Assembly (NCBI RefSeq): GCF_003012345.1
Contig: NZ_PVRV01000023.1
Span: 62,001-126,000, forward strand
DNA from: Phytohalomonas tamaricis
GTDB lineage: Bacteria > Pseudomonadota > Gammaproteobacteria > Pseudomonadales > Halomonadaceae
Direction: 5' to 3'
Length of the DNA: 64,000 nt
Within the stretch, counting starts at the first letter, position 1. Each line of letters starts with the position of its first letter. Shown piece by piece: positions 20,792 to 28,272 of this stretch. Below the pieces are notes generated by a model, which had not been told where the DNA came from, did no database searches, and saw only the letters and a list, made by a program, of their open reading frames with translations. Made by a program: the position numbers and the translations under genes.

Positions 20792-22368
20792 ATATGCATC
20801 TTAACCTTGGTCACGAGCTCGTGGTCGACAACTTCGCCGGTGGTGGCGGTGCCAGCGAGGGTATTGAGCAAGCGCTGGGCCGCCCAGTAGACCTCGCCAT
20901 CAATCACGACGCAGCGGCAATCGCCATTCACACCGCTAATCATCCAGACAGCGAGCATGCCGTCGCTGACGTCTGGGACATCGACCCGGAGCAGGCGACC
21001 AAGGGCCAGCCAGTCGGCTTGGCGTGGTTCTCGCCCGACTGTCGCCACCACAGCAAGGCCAAAGGCGGCCGCCCGGTGAGCAAGAGCGTGCGCGGCCTGG
21101 CATGGGTGGCTACGCGCTGGGCCGCCAAAGTGAAGCCTCGCATTATCATCCTGGAAAACGTCGAAGAGTTTCAGGCCTGGGGCCCACTGATCAAAGACGA
21201 GCGTGATCAATTGATACCGGACCCGGCACGCAAGGGCCAGACGTTTCACGCGTTCGTTCGCACGCTCAAGCGTCATGGCTATGACGTTGAGTGGAAGCTG
21301 CTGCGTGCTTGTGATTACGGCACGCCAACGATCCGCAAGCGTCTATTTCTAATTGCACGACGCGATGGGCGCCCGATCTGCTGGCCGAAACCAACACATG
21401 CCGACCCAAAGGCACCGGCAGTACAGCGAGGCAAGCTCAAGCCTTACCGCACTGCCGCCGAGTGCATCGACTGGTCAATTCCGTGCCCCTCGATCTTCGA
21501 GCGCAACCGCCCGCTAGCCGAGAATACGCTCAAAAGGATTGCCAAGGGCGTCATGCGATACGTGATCAATACTGCTGATCCTTTCATAGTCAAGGCAAAC
21601 CATACCGCCAGTTGGTACTCAGCATTTCGTGGTCAGTCACTCAGCGAGCCCCTGCAGACAATCACCACATCACCGGGCTTCGCCCTGGTCACGCCAACGC
21701 TGGTACAAACCGGATATGGTGAGCGTCCCGGACAGGCACCGCGCACGCTTGACCTACATCAGCCACTCGGCACGGTCGTCGCCGGTGGGCAAAAGCACGG
21801 GCTGGTCTCGGCTTTCCTCGCCAAGCACTTTACCGGCGTGGTTGGTGATGACTTACGCAACCCACTGCCAACGGTCACGGCGACCGACCACAACGCCCTG
21901 GTCGCCGCCAGCCTAGTCAACCTAAAGGGCAGCGAGCGCGGAGGGCGCGACATTCGTGAGCCTATGCCGACGATCTGCGCTGGTGGTACTCATGCTGCAG
22001 CGGTGGCTGCTTTCCTCGCTCCTTACTATGGCAGCGGCTCTGGTGAGACCGGCCGTGACTTAAGAGCGCCCATACCCACGGTCACAACCAAGGACCGCTT
22101 TCAACTGGTCACAGTAGTGATCAAGGGCGAGCAGTACGTCATTACCGACATTGGCATGCGCATGCTGCAGCCACACGAACTCGCCGCGGCGCAGGGATTT
22201 CCGGCGGACTATCAGCTTGCCGAGGTCGAAGGCCGAGCGGTACCGAAGTACACCCAGGTCAGGCTCGTCGGCAACAGCGTTTGCCCGCCACTGGCCAAGG
22301 CCATCGTCGAGGCCAACTTCGAACACGAACGGAAATTCATGAACTTGCCGGAGGGCGTTGCAGCATGA
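20788..22368 (+). CDS. Orphan C5-type DNA cytosine methyltransferase with internal repeats
   Basis: 526 residues. Motif I NFAGGGGASEGIEQAL binds AdoMet. Motif IV is FSPDCRHHSKAK with catalytic Cys85 (canonical PPC is PDC here). Motif VI is ILENVEEF (Glu123), motif VIII-like RKRLFLIARR, and motifs IX/X are the C-terminal GNSVCPPLAKAIVEAN. Between them, five units of about 35 residues repeat the pattern L-x-x-P-x-x-T-[VI]-x-[TA]. No restriction gene is adjacent, so it probably protects phage DNA from host restriction or is regulatory. Confidence 0.92.
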   Translation: MNMHLNLGHELVVDNFAGGGGASEGIEQALGRPVDLAINHDAAAIAIHTANHPDSEHAVADVWDIDPEQATKGQPVGLAWFSPDCRHHSKAKGGRPVSKSVRGLAWVATRWAAKVKPRIIILENVEEFQAWGPLIKDERDQLIPDPARKGQTFHAFVRTLKRHGYDVEWKLLRACDYGTPTIRKRLFLIARRDGRPICWPKPTHADPKAPAVQRGKLKPYRTAAECIDWSIPCPSIFERNRPLAENTLKRIAKGVMRYVINTADPFIVKANHTASWYSAFRGQSLSEPLQTITTSPGFALVTPTLVQTGYGERPGQAPRTLDLHQPLGTVVAGGQKHGLVSAFLAKHFTGVVGDDLRNPLPTVTATDHNALVAASLVNLKGSERGGRDIREPMPTICAGGTHAAAVAAFLAPYYGSGSGETGRDLRAPIPTVTTKDRFQLVTVVIKGEQYVITDIGMRMLQPHELAAAQGFPADYQLAEVEGRAVPKYTQVRLVGNSVCPPLAKAIVEANFEHERKFMNLPEGVAA

Positions 22369-22445
22369 GCGAATTAAAACGACAGGAGCGTCACATCGTC
22401 ATCAAGCGCAAGCTTCGAGCCCATGCGCAAGGTGATCAATCATGA
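22365..22445 (+). CDS. Tiny basic peptide, 26 residues
   Basis: Product MSELKRQERHIVIKRKLRAH then AQGDQS. Four-base overlaps with the methyltransferase stop and with the next start are the only support. Unknown function. Confidence 0.4.
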   Translation: MSELKRQERHIVIKRKLRAHAQGDQS

Positions 22446-22597
22446 TCTACCTAGCCGCGTTACTGTTGATGCTTGCCATGTTGGGCTGCTGGCTCGGCCT
22501 TGAATACCTGCTTCGTAACGTCGCCATTGAACGCTATTTGGGACCGGATGACATATGGAGTGAAGACGAATGCGAAGACGAACAGCGGGGCTGCTGA
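22442..22597 (+). CDS. Tiny membrane protein, 51 residues
   Basis: Product MIYLAALLLMLAMLGCWLGL then EYLLRNVAIERYLGPDDIWS and an acidic Cys-containing end. One membrane segment. It overlaps the following gene by 28 bp in another frame. Confidence 0.55.
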   Translation: MIYLAALLLMLAMLGCWLGLEYLLRNVAIERYLGPDDIWSEDECEDEQRGC

Positions 22598-22719
22598 TAG
22601 CGCTCATGATCGGCGGATTCATCGGCAGCGTGTGGCTCTACGCGGCGTGGGCTGGATGTGAGCTCACAGAGAGCGATGCGCTGTACTGTCCGCTGCTGAC
22701 TGAGGACTGGGGCGATTGA
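22570..22719 (+). CDS. Tiny membrane or secreted protein, 49 residues
   Basis: Product MRRRTAGLLIALMIGGFIGS then VWLYAAWAGCELTESDALYC. Basic start, one hydrophobic stretch, then an acidic tail with two Cys (residues 30 and 40) that could form a disulphide if exported. Confidence 0.55.
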   Translation: MRRRTAGLLIALMIGGFIGSVWLYAAWAGCELTESDALYCPLLTEDWGD

Positions 22720-22743
22720 TCGCCTGAGATAGATAGCAACCAC

Positions 22744-22769
22744 AAGCCGCCATGTGCGGCTTTAATTTT
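22744..22769 (+). terminator. Hairpin and T-tract before the small zinc-finger gene
   Basis: AAGCCGC-CATGT-GCGGCTT then TTTAATTTT (22744-22769), directly before a CCCGGAGG ribosome-binding site and ATG 22784. Confidence 0.6.
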
Positions 22770-22783
22770 GCCCGGAGGTTGGG

Positions 22784-23008
22784 ATGAGGAACCACAAATA
22801 TAGATTGCACGAACACTGCATCAAGAAGCGCCGCCATCCTGACGAGCCAACAGCGAGAGCGAATGCGATGTGCTCATGCCGGAGGTTCGAGTTGGATGTA
22901 ATGAGTATTTACCGCTGCCGCGAATGTGGTGGATGGCATATCACTTCACAGGCGGGATTGCTGGCCAACCGAGTCACGGCAACGTTGCCATACATGCAAG
23001 CACGGTGA
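22784..23008 (+). CDS. Small Cys-rich (zinc-ribbon-like) phage protein
   Basis: 74 residues, basic N-terminus MRNHKYRLHEHCIKKRRHP. It contains CSCRRFELDV, then YRCRECGGWHITS: two Cys pairs and a GGWH end that would bind zinc. Such proteins occur near integrase modules, but no role can be assigned. Confidence 0.6.
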   Translation: MRNHKYRLHEHCIKKRRHPDEPTARANAMCSCRRFELDVMSIYRCRECGGWHITSQAGLLANRVTATLPYMQAR

Positions 23009-23028
23009 CATGAAGATGGTCACAACAC

Positions 23029-23050
23029 ACCGGCAGATGCCGGTTTTTTT
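23029..23050 (+). terminator. Hairpin and T-tract before the excisionase-like gene
   Basis: ACCGGC-AGAT-GCCGGT followed by TTTTTT, then GGGGAATGCG and ATG 23074. Confidence 0.6.
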
Positions 23051-23073
23051 ATGTCTGAATTTTGGGGAATGCG

Positions 23074-23382
23074 ATGGACAAGCTGCTTATCAGCATCGGT
23101 ACCGCTGCAAAGATGCTTGATTGTGACCGTTCAACCGTCAGCCGGCGCATGGACGACGGCTCGATACCGTGGGTCTGGCTTGGTTCACGGCGGATGGTTC
23201 ACTTGGCAAAACTGCGCGAACAAATTGACGCGGATGCACCGGCATCGCAATATCGCGGTGCGTCCGGCGTTGTGGATGGGAGAATGCAATGCCTTACAAA
23301 CGACCAGGATCGCCTTACTGGTGGGTCTTTATCACACCGCCTAACGGCGGGAACCCGATTAGACGATCTACTCGGACGGTAG
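23074..23382 (+). CDS. HTH DNA-binding protein, excisionase-like
   Basis: 102 residues. MDKLLISIGTAAKMLDCDRS then TVSRRMDDGSIPWVWLGSRR is a winged helix-turn-helix of the MerR/excisionase (HTH_17) type, where the wing contains GSRRMVHL. It overlaps the integrase gene start by 94 bp, so it is translated with it. It could be the recombination directionality factor (Xis) or a regulator of integrase. The C-terminal 40 residues, encoded within the overlap, are low in recognisable structure. Confidence 0.72.
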   Translation: MDKLLISIGTAAKMLDCDRSTVSRRMDDGSIPWVWLGSRRMVHLAKLREQIDADAPASQYRGASGVVDGRMQCLTNDQDRLTGGSLSHRLTAGTRLDDLLGR

Positions 23383-24389
23383 ATAAGCGCGAAGCCGAAG
23401 CCTTAGAGGGGAAGTGGCGAGCGCAGCTCTTTAGACAATCTGCATGGGGAGAGGAGCCAGAGCGGCTTTTCGAAGAGGTGGCCAGTGAGTTCATCCTGGC
23501 CTCCATGAAGAAAAGATCGATTTCCGACATAAAGCAACGGATCGGCAAGCTCTATGACTTCTTTGCTGGCAAGGATATGAAGACGCTACGTGGGCAAGAC
23601 GTGCGCGCCTTTATATCTTGGCGCCAAAAGCAAGGAGTTAGTGATTCGACAGTAAATAGAGAGCTTGCCACGCTGCAAGCCGCAATCAATTACGCCATCG
23701 TTCAAATGGAATGGCAATTGCCCAACCCAGTCAAGGGCCGAATGCTCGAAGAGCCCGAGGGTAGAGTGCGCTGGCTTACAAAGGCGGAAGCTGCTCGCTT
23801 GATTCAATGCGCCAGCCAATTGCGTTATGGAGATCGCCTGGCTGACTTCATTCAATTGGCACTGCATACCGGTTGCCGGATGAATGAGATGCTCAAGCTA
23901 GAATGGTCTCGTGTTGATATGTCGAGGCGATTGATGTGGCTGGATGGTGCAGATACTAAATCAAAGCGAAGGCGAGGGGTGCCGCTTAATGACGTTGCGA
24001 TGGCCGCCATCATGTCTCGGGCAAGTTTTCGCGCCACTTACTGTCCACATTCGCCCTGGGTATTTTGCAATAAGCATGGTGAGCGATTGGTAGCGATACG
24101 CGAAGGCTTTAAATCAGCATGTAAAGAAGCAGGCATAAGCGACTTCCGTATTCATGATCTGAGGCATACCGCAGCATCATGGATGGTATCGGAAGGGGTG
24201 CCATTGGCTGATGTGAAAGAGGTGTTAGGTCATTCGACAATTACGATGACTGAGAAGTACGCGCACTTGGCGCCACATCGAGCAAGGGAAGCTGTAGAGA
24301 AGCTCCAATCACATTCTAAGCACATTGAAAGTCCGGTGCGTCGAATAGAAGATTTGATTGGAAGAAAAAGAAGAGAAAAAGCCTTATAA
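23289..24389 (+). CDS. int: Prophage tyrosine integrase
   Basis: 366 residues; catalyses site-specific recombination between phage attP and the tRNA attachment site. The N-terminal arm-binding part is short. A core-binding domain covers about residues 60-150. Catalytic residues are Arg197 (HTGCRMNE), His289 and Arg292 (IHDLRHTAA), His315 (LGHST) and Tyr324 (TEKYAHL). The stop lies 10 bp from the tRNA-Ser 3' end, the usual place for the integrase next to its target. Confidence 0.96.
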   Translation: MPYKRPGSPYWWVFITPPNGGNPIRRSTRTVDKREAEALEGKWRAQLFRQSAWGEEPERLFEEVASEFILASMKKRSISDIKQRIGKLYDFFAGKDMKTLRGQDVRAFISWRQKQGVSDSTVNRELATLQAAINYAIVQMEWQLPNPVKGRMLEEPEGRVRWLTKAEAARLIQCASQLRYGDRLADFIQLALHTGCRMNEMLKLEWSRVDMSRRLMWLDGADTKSKRRRGVPLNDVAMAAIMSRASFRATYCPHSPWVFCNKHGERLVAIREGFKSACKEAGISDFRIHDLRHTAASWMVSEGVPLADVKEVLGHSTITMTEKYAHLAPHRAREAVEKLQSHSKHIESPVRRIEDLIGRKRREKAL

Positions 24390-24450
24390 ATCAAGTGAGT
24401 GGCGGAGGGACAGGGATTCGAACCCTGGAAGGGCTATAAACCCTTGCCGG
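24390..24450. other. Prophage/chromosome junction (att site) at the tRNA-Ser 3' end
   Basis: The prophage integrase ends at 24389 and the tRNA 3' end begins at 24400; core genes begin beyond the tRNA. The crossover core is therefore expected within the 3' half of the tRNA, probably the T-arm to CCA. The other att copy should lie outside the window, so the core length cannot be measured here. Confidence 0.6.
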
Positions 24451-24490
24451 TTTTCAAGACCGGTGCATTCAACCGCTCTGCCATCCCTCC
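24400..24490 (-). tRNA. serT: tRNA-Ser (anticodon UGA), prophage attachment gene
   Basis: On the minus strand GGAGGGA pairs with TCCCTCC, discriminator G and encoded CCA follow. The anticodon arm is CCGGT-CTTGAAA-ACCGG with anticodon TGA. A long variable arm (AAGGGTTTATAGCCCTT) and T-arm CAGGGTTCGAATCCCTG mark it as a type II tRNA-Ser. The gene is intact, as expected when the phage carries the 3' end in its att site. The same neighbourhood of tRNA-Ser(UGA), yccA and tus genes occurs in enteric bacteria. Confidence 0.96.
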
Positions 24491-24658
24491 GTCTCACGGC
24501 GAGCTATATTACCAGCTTTATTTCTCACGTCAAGCATCCCATTAATGATCATAGACTTAACGTTCTTAAGCTAGAGATTTGCTATACCCTTGCGAGTAGC
24601 TTGCGTACAGGTCATTCTGAACATAGAAAAAGTAGTTTCTTTTACGGAGGGCTCTTAG

Positions 24659-25327
24659 ATGGCCAATCAAACCTACGAAATGCAGCAGCGTGCAGGTGCT
24701 GGTGCAGTTGATACGCATAAAGTGTTGCGCAACACTTATATGCTGCTGTCCATGACATTGCTGTTTTCTGCCGTTACGGCTTGGCTGGCAATGGCTATGA
24801 GTGTTGGGCGGATGAATATTTTTGTCTTCTTCATGGGGGCTTACGGTCTGATGTTTTTAGTCCATAAACTGCAGAATTCGGCAGCAGGTATTTTGGCCGC
24901 GTTTGCGTTTACCGGATTCATGGGCTTTACCCTCGGCCCTGTGTTGAATATGTATTTGTCCTTGCCGAACGGTGCAGGCATTGTCATGACAGCGTTGGGC
25001 ATGACGGGGATAACCTTTGCAGGGTTATCGGCTGTTGCGTTGATTACGCGCAAGGACTTCAGCTTTCTAGGCAACTTCATCCTGGCGGGTGCCATTGTAT
25101 TGGTGCTGGCGATGGTCGCGGCTTTGGTATTCAATATTACTGGCTTGGCGCTGGTGGTCTCCGCCGGTTTTGTTCTGTTTTCTTCTGCGGTCATTTTGTA
25201 TGAAACGAGCCAACTCGTGCATGGCGGTCAGACCAACTATATTCTTGCGACTATCAGTTTATATGTCGCCATCTATAATCTTTTCATCAGCCTGCTTTCA
25301 TTGCTTGGTTTCGCTTCGGACGATTGA
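24659..25327 (+). CDS. yccA: Bax inhibitor-1/YccA family membrane protein
   Basis: 222 residues with seven hydrophobic segments. The N-terminus (MANQTYEMQQRAG...HKVLRNTYMLLSMTLLFSA) and end (YETSQLVHGGQTNYILATIS, then LYVAIYNLFISLLSLLGF) match the YccA branch of the BI-1 family. YccA interacts with and modulates the FtsH protease in the inner membrane. GGAGG lies before the start. A strong terminator follows. Confidence 0.93.
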   Translation: MANQTYEMQQRAGAGAVDTHKVLRNTYMLLSMTLLFSAVTAWLAMAMSVGRMNIFVFFMGAYGLMFLVHKLQNSAAGILAAFAFTGFMGFTLGPVLNMYLSLPNGAGIVMTALGMTGITFAGLSAVALITRKDFSFLGNFILAGAIVLVLAMVAALVFNITGLALVVSAGFVLFSSAVILYETSQLVHGGQTNYILATISLYVAIYNLFISLLSLLGFASDD

Positions 25328-25357
25328 TCGATTCGATTTGGCATAGTAGATGTGACA

Positions 25358-25386
25358 GGCCCCGCCATGGCGGGGCCGTTTTATTT
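25358..25386 (+). terminator. Terminator after yccA
   Basis: GGCCCCGCC-AT-GGCGGGGCC followed by GTTTTATTT. Confidence 0.9.
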
Positions 25387-25406
25387 GAGCGGGAATAGAG
25401 GTCAAC

Positions 25407-25799
25407 ATGAATTATGCGCTTATTGTTTATGGTGCCCCTTATAGTCAGCAGGCTGCACATTCGGCATTAAGATTTGCTGAGGCATTGCCTCACCGAGGTC
25501 ATCGAGCGGCAACGGTTTTTTTTTATCATGATGGCATTTACAACGCGACGCGCTTAATGACGCCGCCTCAGGATGAGCCGAATCTTCGCCAACGCTGGTC
25601 ATTATTGGCAAAGGCACATAACACCTCGCTGCTGGTATGTGTTGCTTCCGCGCTCAAGCGTGGCATTGTCGATAATAAGGAAGCTCGCCGCCACGGCTTG
25701 GATGGTGATTCTCTTGCGCCTGAATTTGAACTGACAGGGCTTGGTCAGCTACTGGATGCCGCTCTTACGCATGATTGTGTTGTCACTTTCGGCGCCTGA
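25407..25799 (+). CDS. tusD: Sulfurtransferase complex subunit TusD
   Basis: 130 residues of the DsrE fold (MNYALIVYGAPYSQQAAHSA). The persulfide-carrying Cys is in LLVCVASALKRG, about residue 77. TusBCD relays sulfur from TusA to TusE for 2-thiolation of tRNA wobble uridine by MnmA. First gene of the tusDCBE operon; tusC follows by 14 bp. Confidence 0.93.
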   Translation: MNYALIVYGAPYSQQAAHSALRFAEALPHRGHRAATVFFYHDGIYNATRLMTPPQDEPNLRQRWSLLAKAHNTSLLVCVASALKRGIVDNKEARRHGLDGDSLAPEFELTGLGQLLDAALTHDCVVTFGA

Positions 25800-25813
25800 T
25801 AGGCGGATATAAT

Positions 25814-26167
25814 ATGACGAGTAAACGTATATTGATTGTGCTTCGCCATGCCCCTCATGGCAGCAGTTGGTCACGTGAAGGACTGGAAGCGGCGCTCGTG
25901 GGTGCAGCATTAGGGCAGGAGGTTTCGCTGCTGTTTATGGGTGATGGGGTATTTACCCTGTGTTCGGAACAGCAAGTGGGTGCTTTAGGCCAGAAAGGCA
26001 CAGCGCCGATGATCGATGTATTGCCGATGTATGATATAGAGCGGCTCTGTGTCGATGAGCAAGCGCTGATAGCCCGTGGGCTTGAGACCAAGGATTTGAT
26101 GGTGGCCATCGAATATGTTGACCCCGCCGAGCTGATCGCCGAGCACGATATCGTATTGACGTTTTGA
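25814..26167 (+). CDS. tusC: Sulfurtransferase complex subunit TusC
   Basis: 117-residue DsrF-like protein starting MTSKRILIVLRHAPHGSSWS; the rest has LLFMGDGVFTLCSEQ and ends VDPAELIAEHDIVLTF, as in TusC. It forms the heterohexamer with TusB and TusD. A frame starting farther upstream at 25775 overlaps tusD and is not preferred. Confidence 0.93.
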   Translation: MTSKRILIVLRHAPHGSSWSREGLEAALVGAALGQEVSLLFMGDGVFTLCSEQQVGALGQKGTAPMIDVLPMYDIERLCVDEQALIARGLETKDLMVAIEYVDPAELIAEHDIVLTF

Positions 26168-26189
26168 ATATGCAGGCTTGGAGTCGTCA

Positions 26190-26480
26190 ATGGTATTACA
26201 TATTTTGAACCGGTCTCCTTTTGCGAGTCGTGTACATGAAGATATGCTTCGCGCCATGGTGAATGAAGATCGTGTTCTACTGATCGAAGATGGCGTCAGC
26301 GCTGCGCTCAAGGCGGGCATAACGCTGTTGCCCACTATTGATGAGCGCCTTTATGCACTCAAGGAGGACCTTGAAGCGCGGGGCTTGAGTCAGCGGTGTG
26401 ATCCCTGTGTGAATATCGTTGACGTCGATGGTTTCGTCGCTTTGACTGAACAGGCCGACAAAGTAGTGAGCTGGTTTTGA
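26190..26480 (+). CDS. tusB: Sulfurtransferase complex subunit TusB
   Basis: 96-residue DsrH-like protein: MVLHILNRSPFASRVHEDML, then LLIEDGVSAAL and VNIVDVDGFVALTEQADKVV. Small third subunit of TusBCD. ATG 26190 has GGAG eight bases upstream, and the stop overlaps the tusE start (TGATG). Confidence 0.92.
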   Translation: MVLHILNRSPFASRVHEDMLRAMVNEDRVLLIEDGVSAALKAGITLLPTIDERLYALKEDLEARGLSQRCDPCVNIVDVDGFVALTEQADKVVSWF

Positions 26481-26830
26481 TGGCTAATGCAATTGATCGT
26501 TATATCACTGTTGCAGCGCATGAGGTTGCACTCGACCCGGAGGGCTATTTGGTCAATCTAAACGATTGGTCACCGGAGGTTGCACAGGCGCTGGCAGGAG
26601 AAGAAGGAAGAGAACTCACTGAGGCGCATTGGGAAATCATATGGTTACTACGTGATTTCTATACACGCTATGAACTGGCCCCGGCCATGCGTCCGCTGAT
26701 AAAAGCAGTTAAGCAAACATTGGGTGAAGAGAAAGGACGCTCGATCTATTTAATGACGCTGTTTCCCGAAAGTCCGCCCAAAGTTGCTGCGCGTCTTGCG
26801 GGGCTTCCCAAACCGACAAACTGTTTATAA
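26480..26830 (+). CDS. tusE: TusE sulfur carrier (DsrC family)
   Basis: 116 residues. DPEGYLVNLNDWSPEVAQAL and GREL followed by TEAHWEIIWLLRDFY are the DsrC signature. The C-terminal arm ends KPTNCL, with the penultimate Cys that carries the persulfide to MnmA. Only one Cys is in the arm, as in TusE; DsrC proteins of dissimilatory sulfur metabolism have two. It finishes the tus operon. Confidence 0.94.
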   Translation: MANAIDRYITVAAHEVALDPEGYLVNLNDWSPEVAQALAGEEGRELTEAHWEIIWLLRDFYTRYELAPAMRPLIKAVKQTLGEEKGRSIYLMTLFPESPPKVAARLAGLPKPTNCL

Positions 26831-26839
26831 TCACGCCGA

Positions 26840-27412
26840 ATGAATTTTCTTGGTCATGCTCATCTTGCCCATCATGGCGACGATGACTTCCTGTTTGGAA
26901 ATCTGATTGCTGATGGTATTAAAGGCGCCGCGCTGGGTGAATTGAGCAACGCAGTCGCAGAAGGGGTGCGCCATCATCGTCAGGTGGATACCTTCATCGA
27001 TCATCATCCGCTTGTCATGCAGTTGCGCCGTAGCGCACCGTCAGAGCACCGACGGGTAGTCGCTATCGCATTTGATCTGATTTGGGATCATTTTCTGGCG
27101 CAACGGTCGCCGGAGGCATTGATTGAACGTAGTTACCAGGTACTGCTCCAAGGCCGGGATGAATGGCCGGCAAGGCTTTCAGGTACGCTGAATGGCATGA
27201 TCAATGGAGATTGGCTGCGTGGCTACAAGGATTTCGGGTTTACCTGTCAGGCTATTGCCGGGATTGGCCGGCGGTTGAGTGGCCCCAACCGCCTAGCAGC
27301 AAGTGTTCCATGGCTTGAACAGGAATACGATACATTCGAGCGAACGTTCCAGCAGCTATGGCCTGAGATGGAAACTCGTTTCTTGTCGTTACGTCCAGGC
27401 CCGTACGCATAA
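26840..27412 (+). CDS. acpH: Acyl carrier protein phosphodiesterase
   Basis: 190 residues beginning MNFLGHAHLAHHGDDDFLFG then NLIADGIKG. VRHHRQVDTFIDHHPLV supplies the metal-binding His/Asp cluster of the ACP phosphodiesterase (HD-related) family that removes 4'-phosphopantetheine from ACP. Starts 9 bp after tusE and may be cotranscribed. Confidence 0.92.
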   Translation: MNFLGHAHLAHHGDDDFLFGNLIADGIKGAALGELSNAVAEGVRHHRQVDTFIDHHPLVMQLRRSAPSEHRRVVAIAFDLIWDHFLAQRSPEALIERSYQVLLQGRDEWPARLSGTLNGMINGDWLRGYKDFGFTCQAIAGIGRRLSGPNRLAASVPWLEQEYDTFERTFQQLWPEMETRFLSLRPGPYA

Positions 27413-27418
27413 GGCGAG

Positions 27419-28177
27419 TTACTGCAATACAAAGCGTGCATTCAAGGGTTGCAGAGGCCGCACGCTGTCGACATCCAGCCACTGCCTGAACTGATCAATC
27501 TGTTGTTGAGAGGCGTGAATGGGCTGTTTCATGACCCACCAGCTGACACCCTCCGTACAGGGCGGTGTCGTCAGTGAGCCATTGTATTGCCAAGCATCGT
27601 GAGTGGCAGGCAGTAGCTCATCCGGTGTGAGCTCTCCATTCAATGGCATTGAGCGATCAACAGCGGGAACGTTACTCCAAAGCCGATCGATAACGTTTGA
27701 CTCATCTCCTGGTTCAATGAACACCGAGATAATGAGCGTATTATCCAGTGTATCGCTGTGAACCAGTTGTATCTCCATCGGTGAGCGCTTGCCGTTAACG
27801 GCATGCTCAGCTGGATTATGGAACTCGATCCGGCGTAGTGCGTACTCATGATCATTGAGCGTAACCGTGTTGCCACTTGGACCTTCAGATGTAACGCTAT
27901 TGGCTGTGCGCCTCATCACCAGTAGCGGGGCGGGATAGTCGATTTCAAGTTTGGGCAGCTGTGCATCAAGGACTTTCTTGCCCAAGTCCACTGGAGATTG
28001 ATTGACACCGCTTCCGCAACGCTCGTAAATCGGGTTAAGACTGGCCCAGCTATCAGGGCCAGACTCCTCTCCATAGGACCAATCTTCGACACCGGTCGTT
28101 TCGGCCAGCGCGGGAAGCGTCATGGCGCCTAATATTGATCCTATTATCCAGGCAGGAACATGTGCTCTAGCCGGCAT
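27419..28177 (-). CDS. Alpha-carbonic-anhydrase homologue lacking two zinc ligands
   Basis: 252 residues with signal peptide (WIIGSILGAMTLPALAETTG). QSPVDLG, FHNPAEHAVNGKRSPMEIQL and SLTTPPCTEGVSWWVM mark an alpha-class carbonic anhydrase. Bacterial enzymes bind zinc by His-x-His and a His 17 residues later. Here the positions read Glu118, His120 and Gln137. Zinc binding as in active enzymes is unlikely, and the protein may be a carbonic-anhydrase-related binding protein in the periplasm. Its stop lies 7 bp from the convergent acpH stop. Confidence 0.85.
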   Translation of the reverse strand: MPARAHVPAWIIGSILGAMTLPALAETTGVEDWSYGEESGPDSWASLNPIYERCGSGVNQSPVDLGKKVLDAQLPKLEIDYPAPLLVMRRTANSVTSEGPSGNTVTLNDHEYALRRIEFHNPAEHAVNGKRSPMEIQLVHSDTLDNTLIISVFIEPGDESNVIDRLWSNVPAVDRSMPLNGELTPDELLPATHDAWQYNGSLTTPPCTEGVSWWVMKQPIHASQQQIDQFRQWLDVDSVRPLQPLNARFVLQ

Positions 28178-28272
28178 GGGGACTCCTTGTCAAACCATGA
28201 ATGGTGGATTCATCCAAAATTTAAAATAACACCTATCAACCCGTTGACCTTGCTCGGAGGCGAGTGGCCTTG

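Noticed and set aside
24358-24711. Plus-strand frame of 117 residues crossing the tRNA
   Set aside because: It reads through the antisense of tRNA-Ser and into yccA; there is no start signal.
25407-26830. Dissimilatory sulfur oxidation (dsr) genes
   Set aside because: TusE-type protein has a single Cys in the C-terminal arm and no dsrAB are present; this is the tRNA thiolation set.
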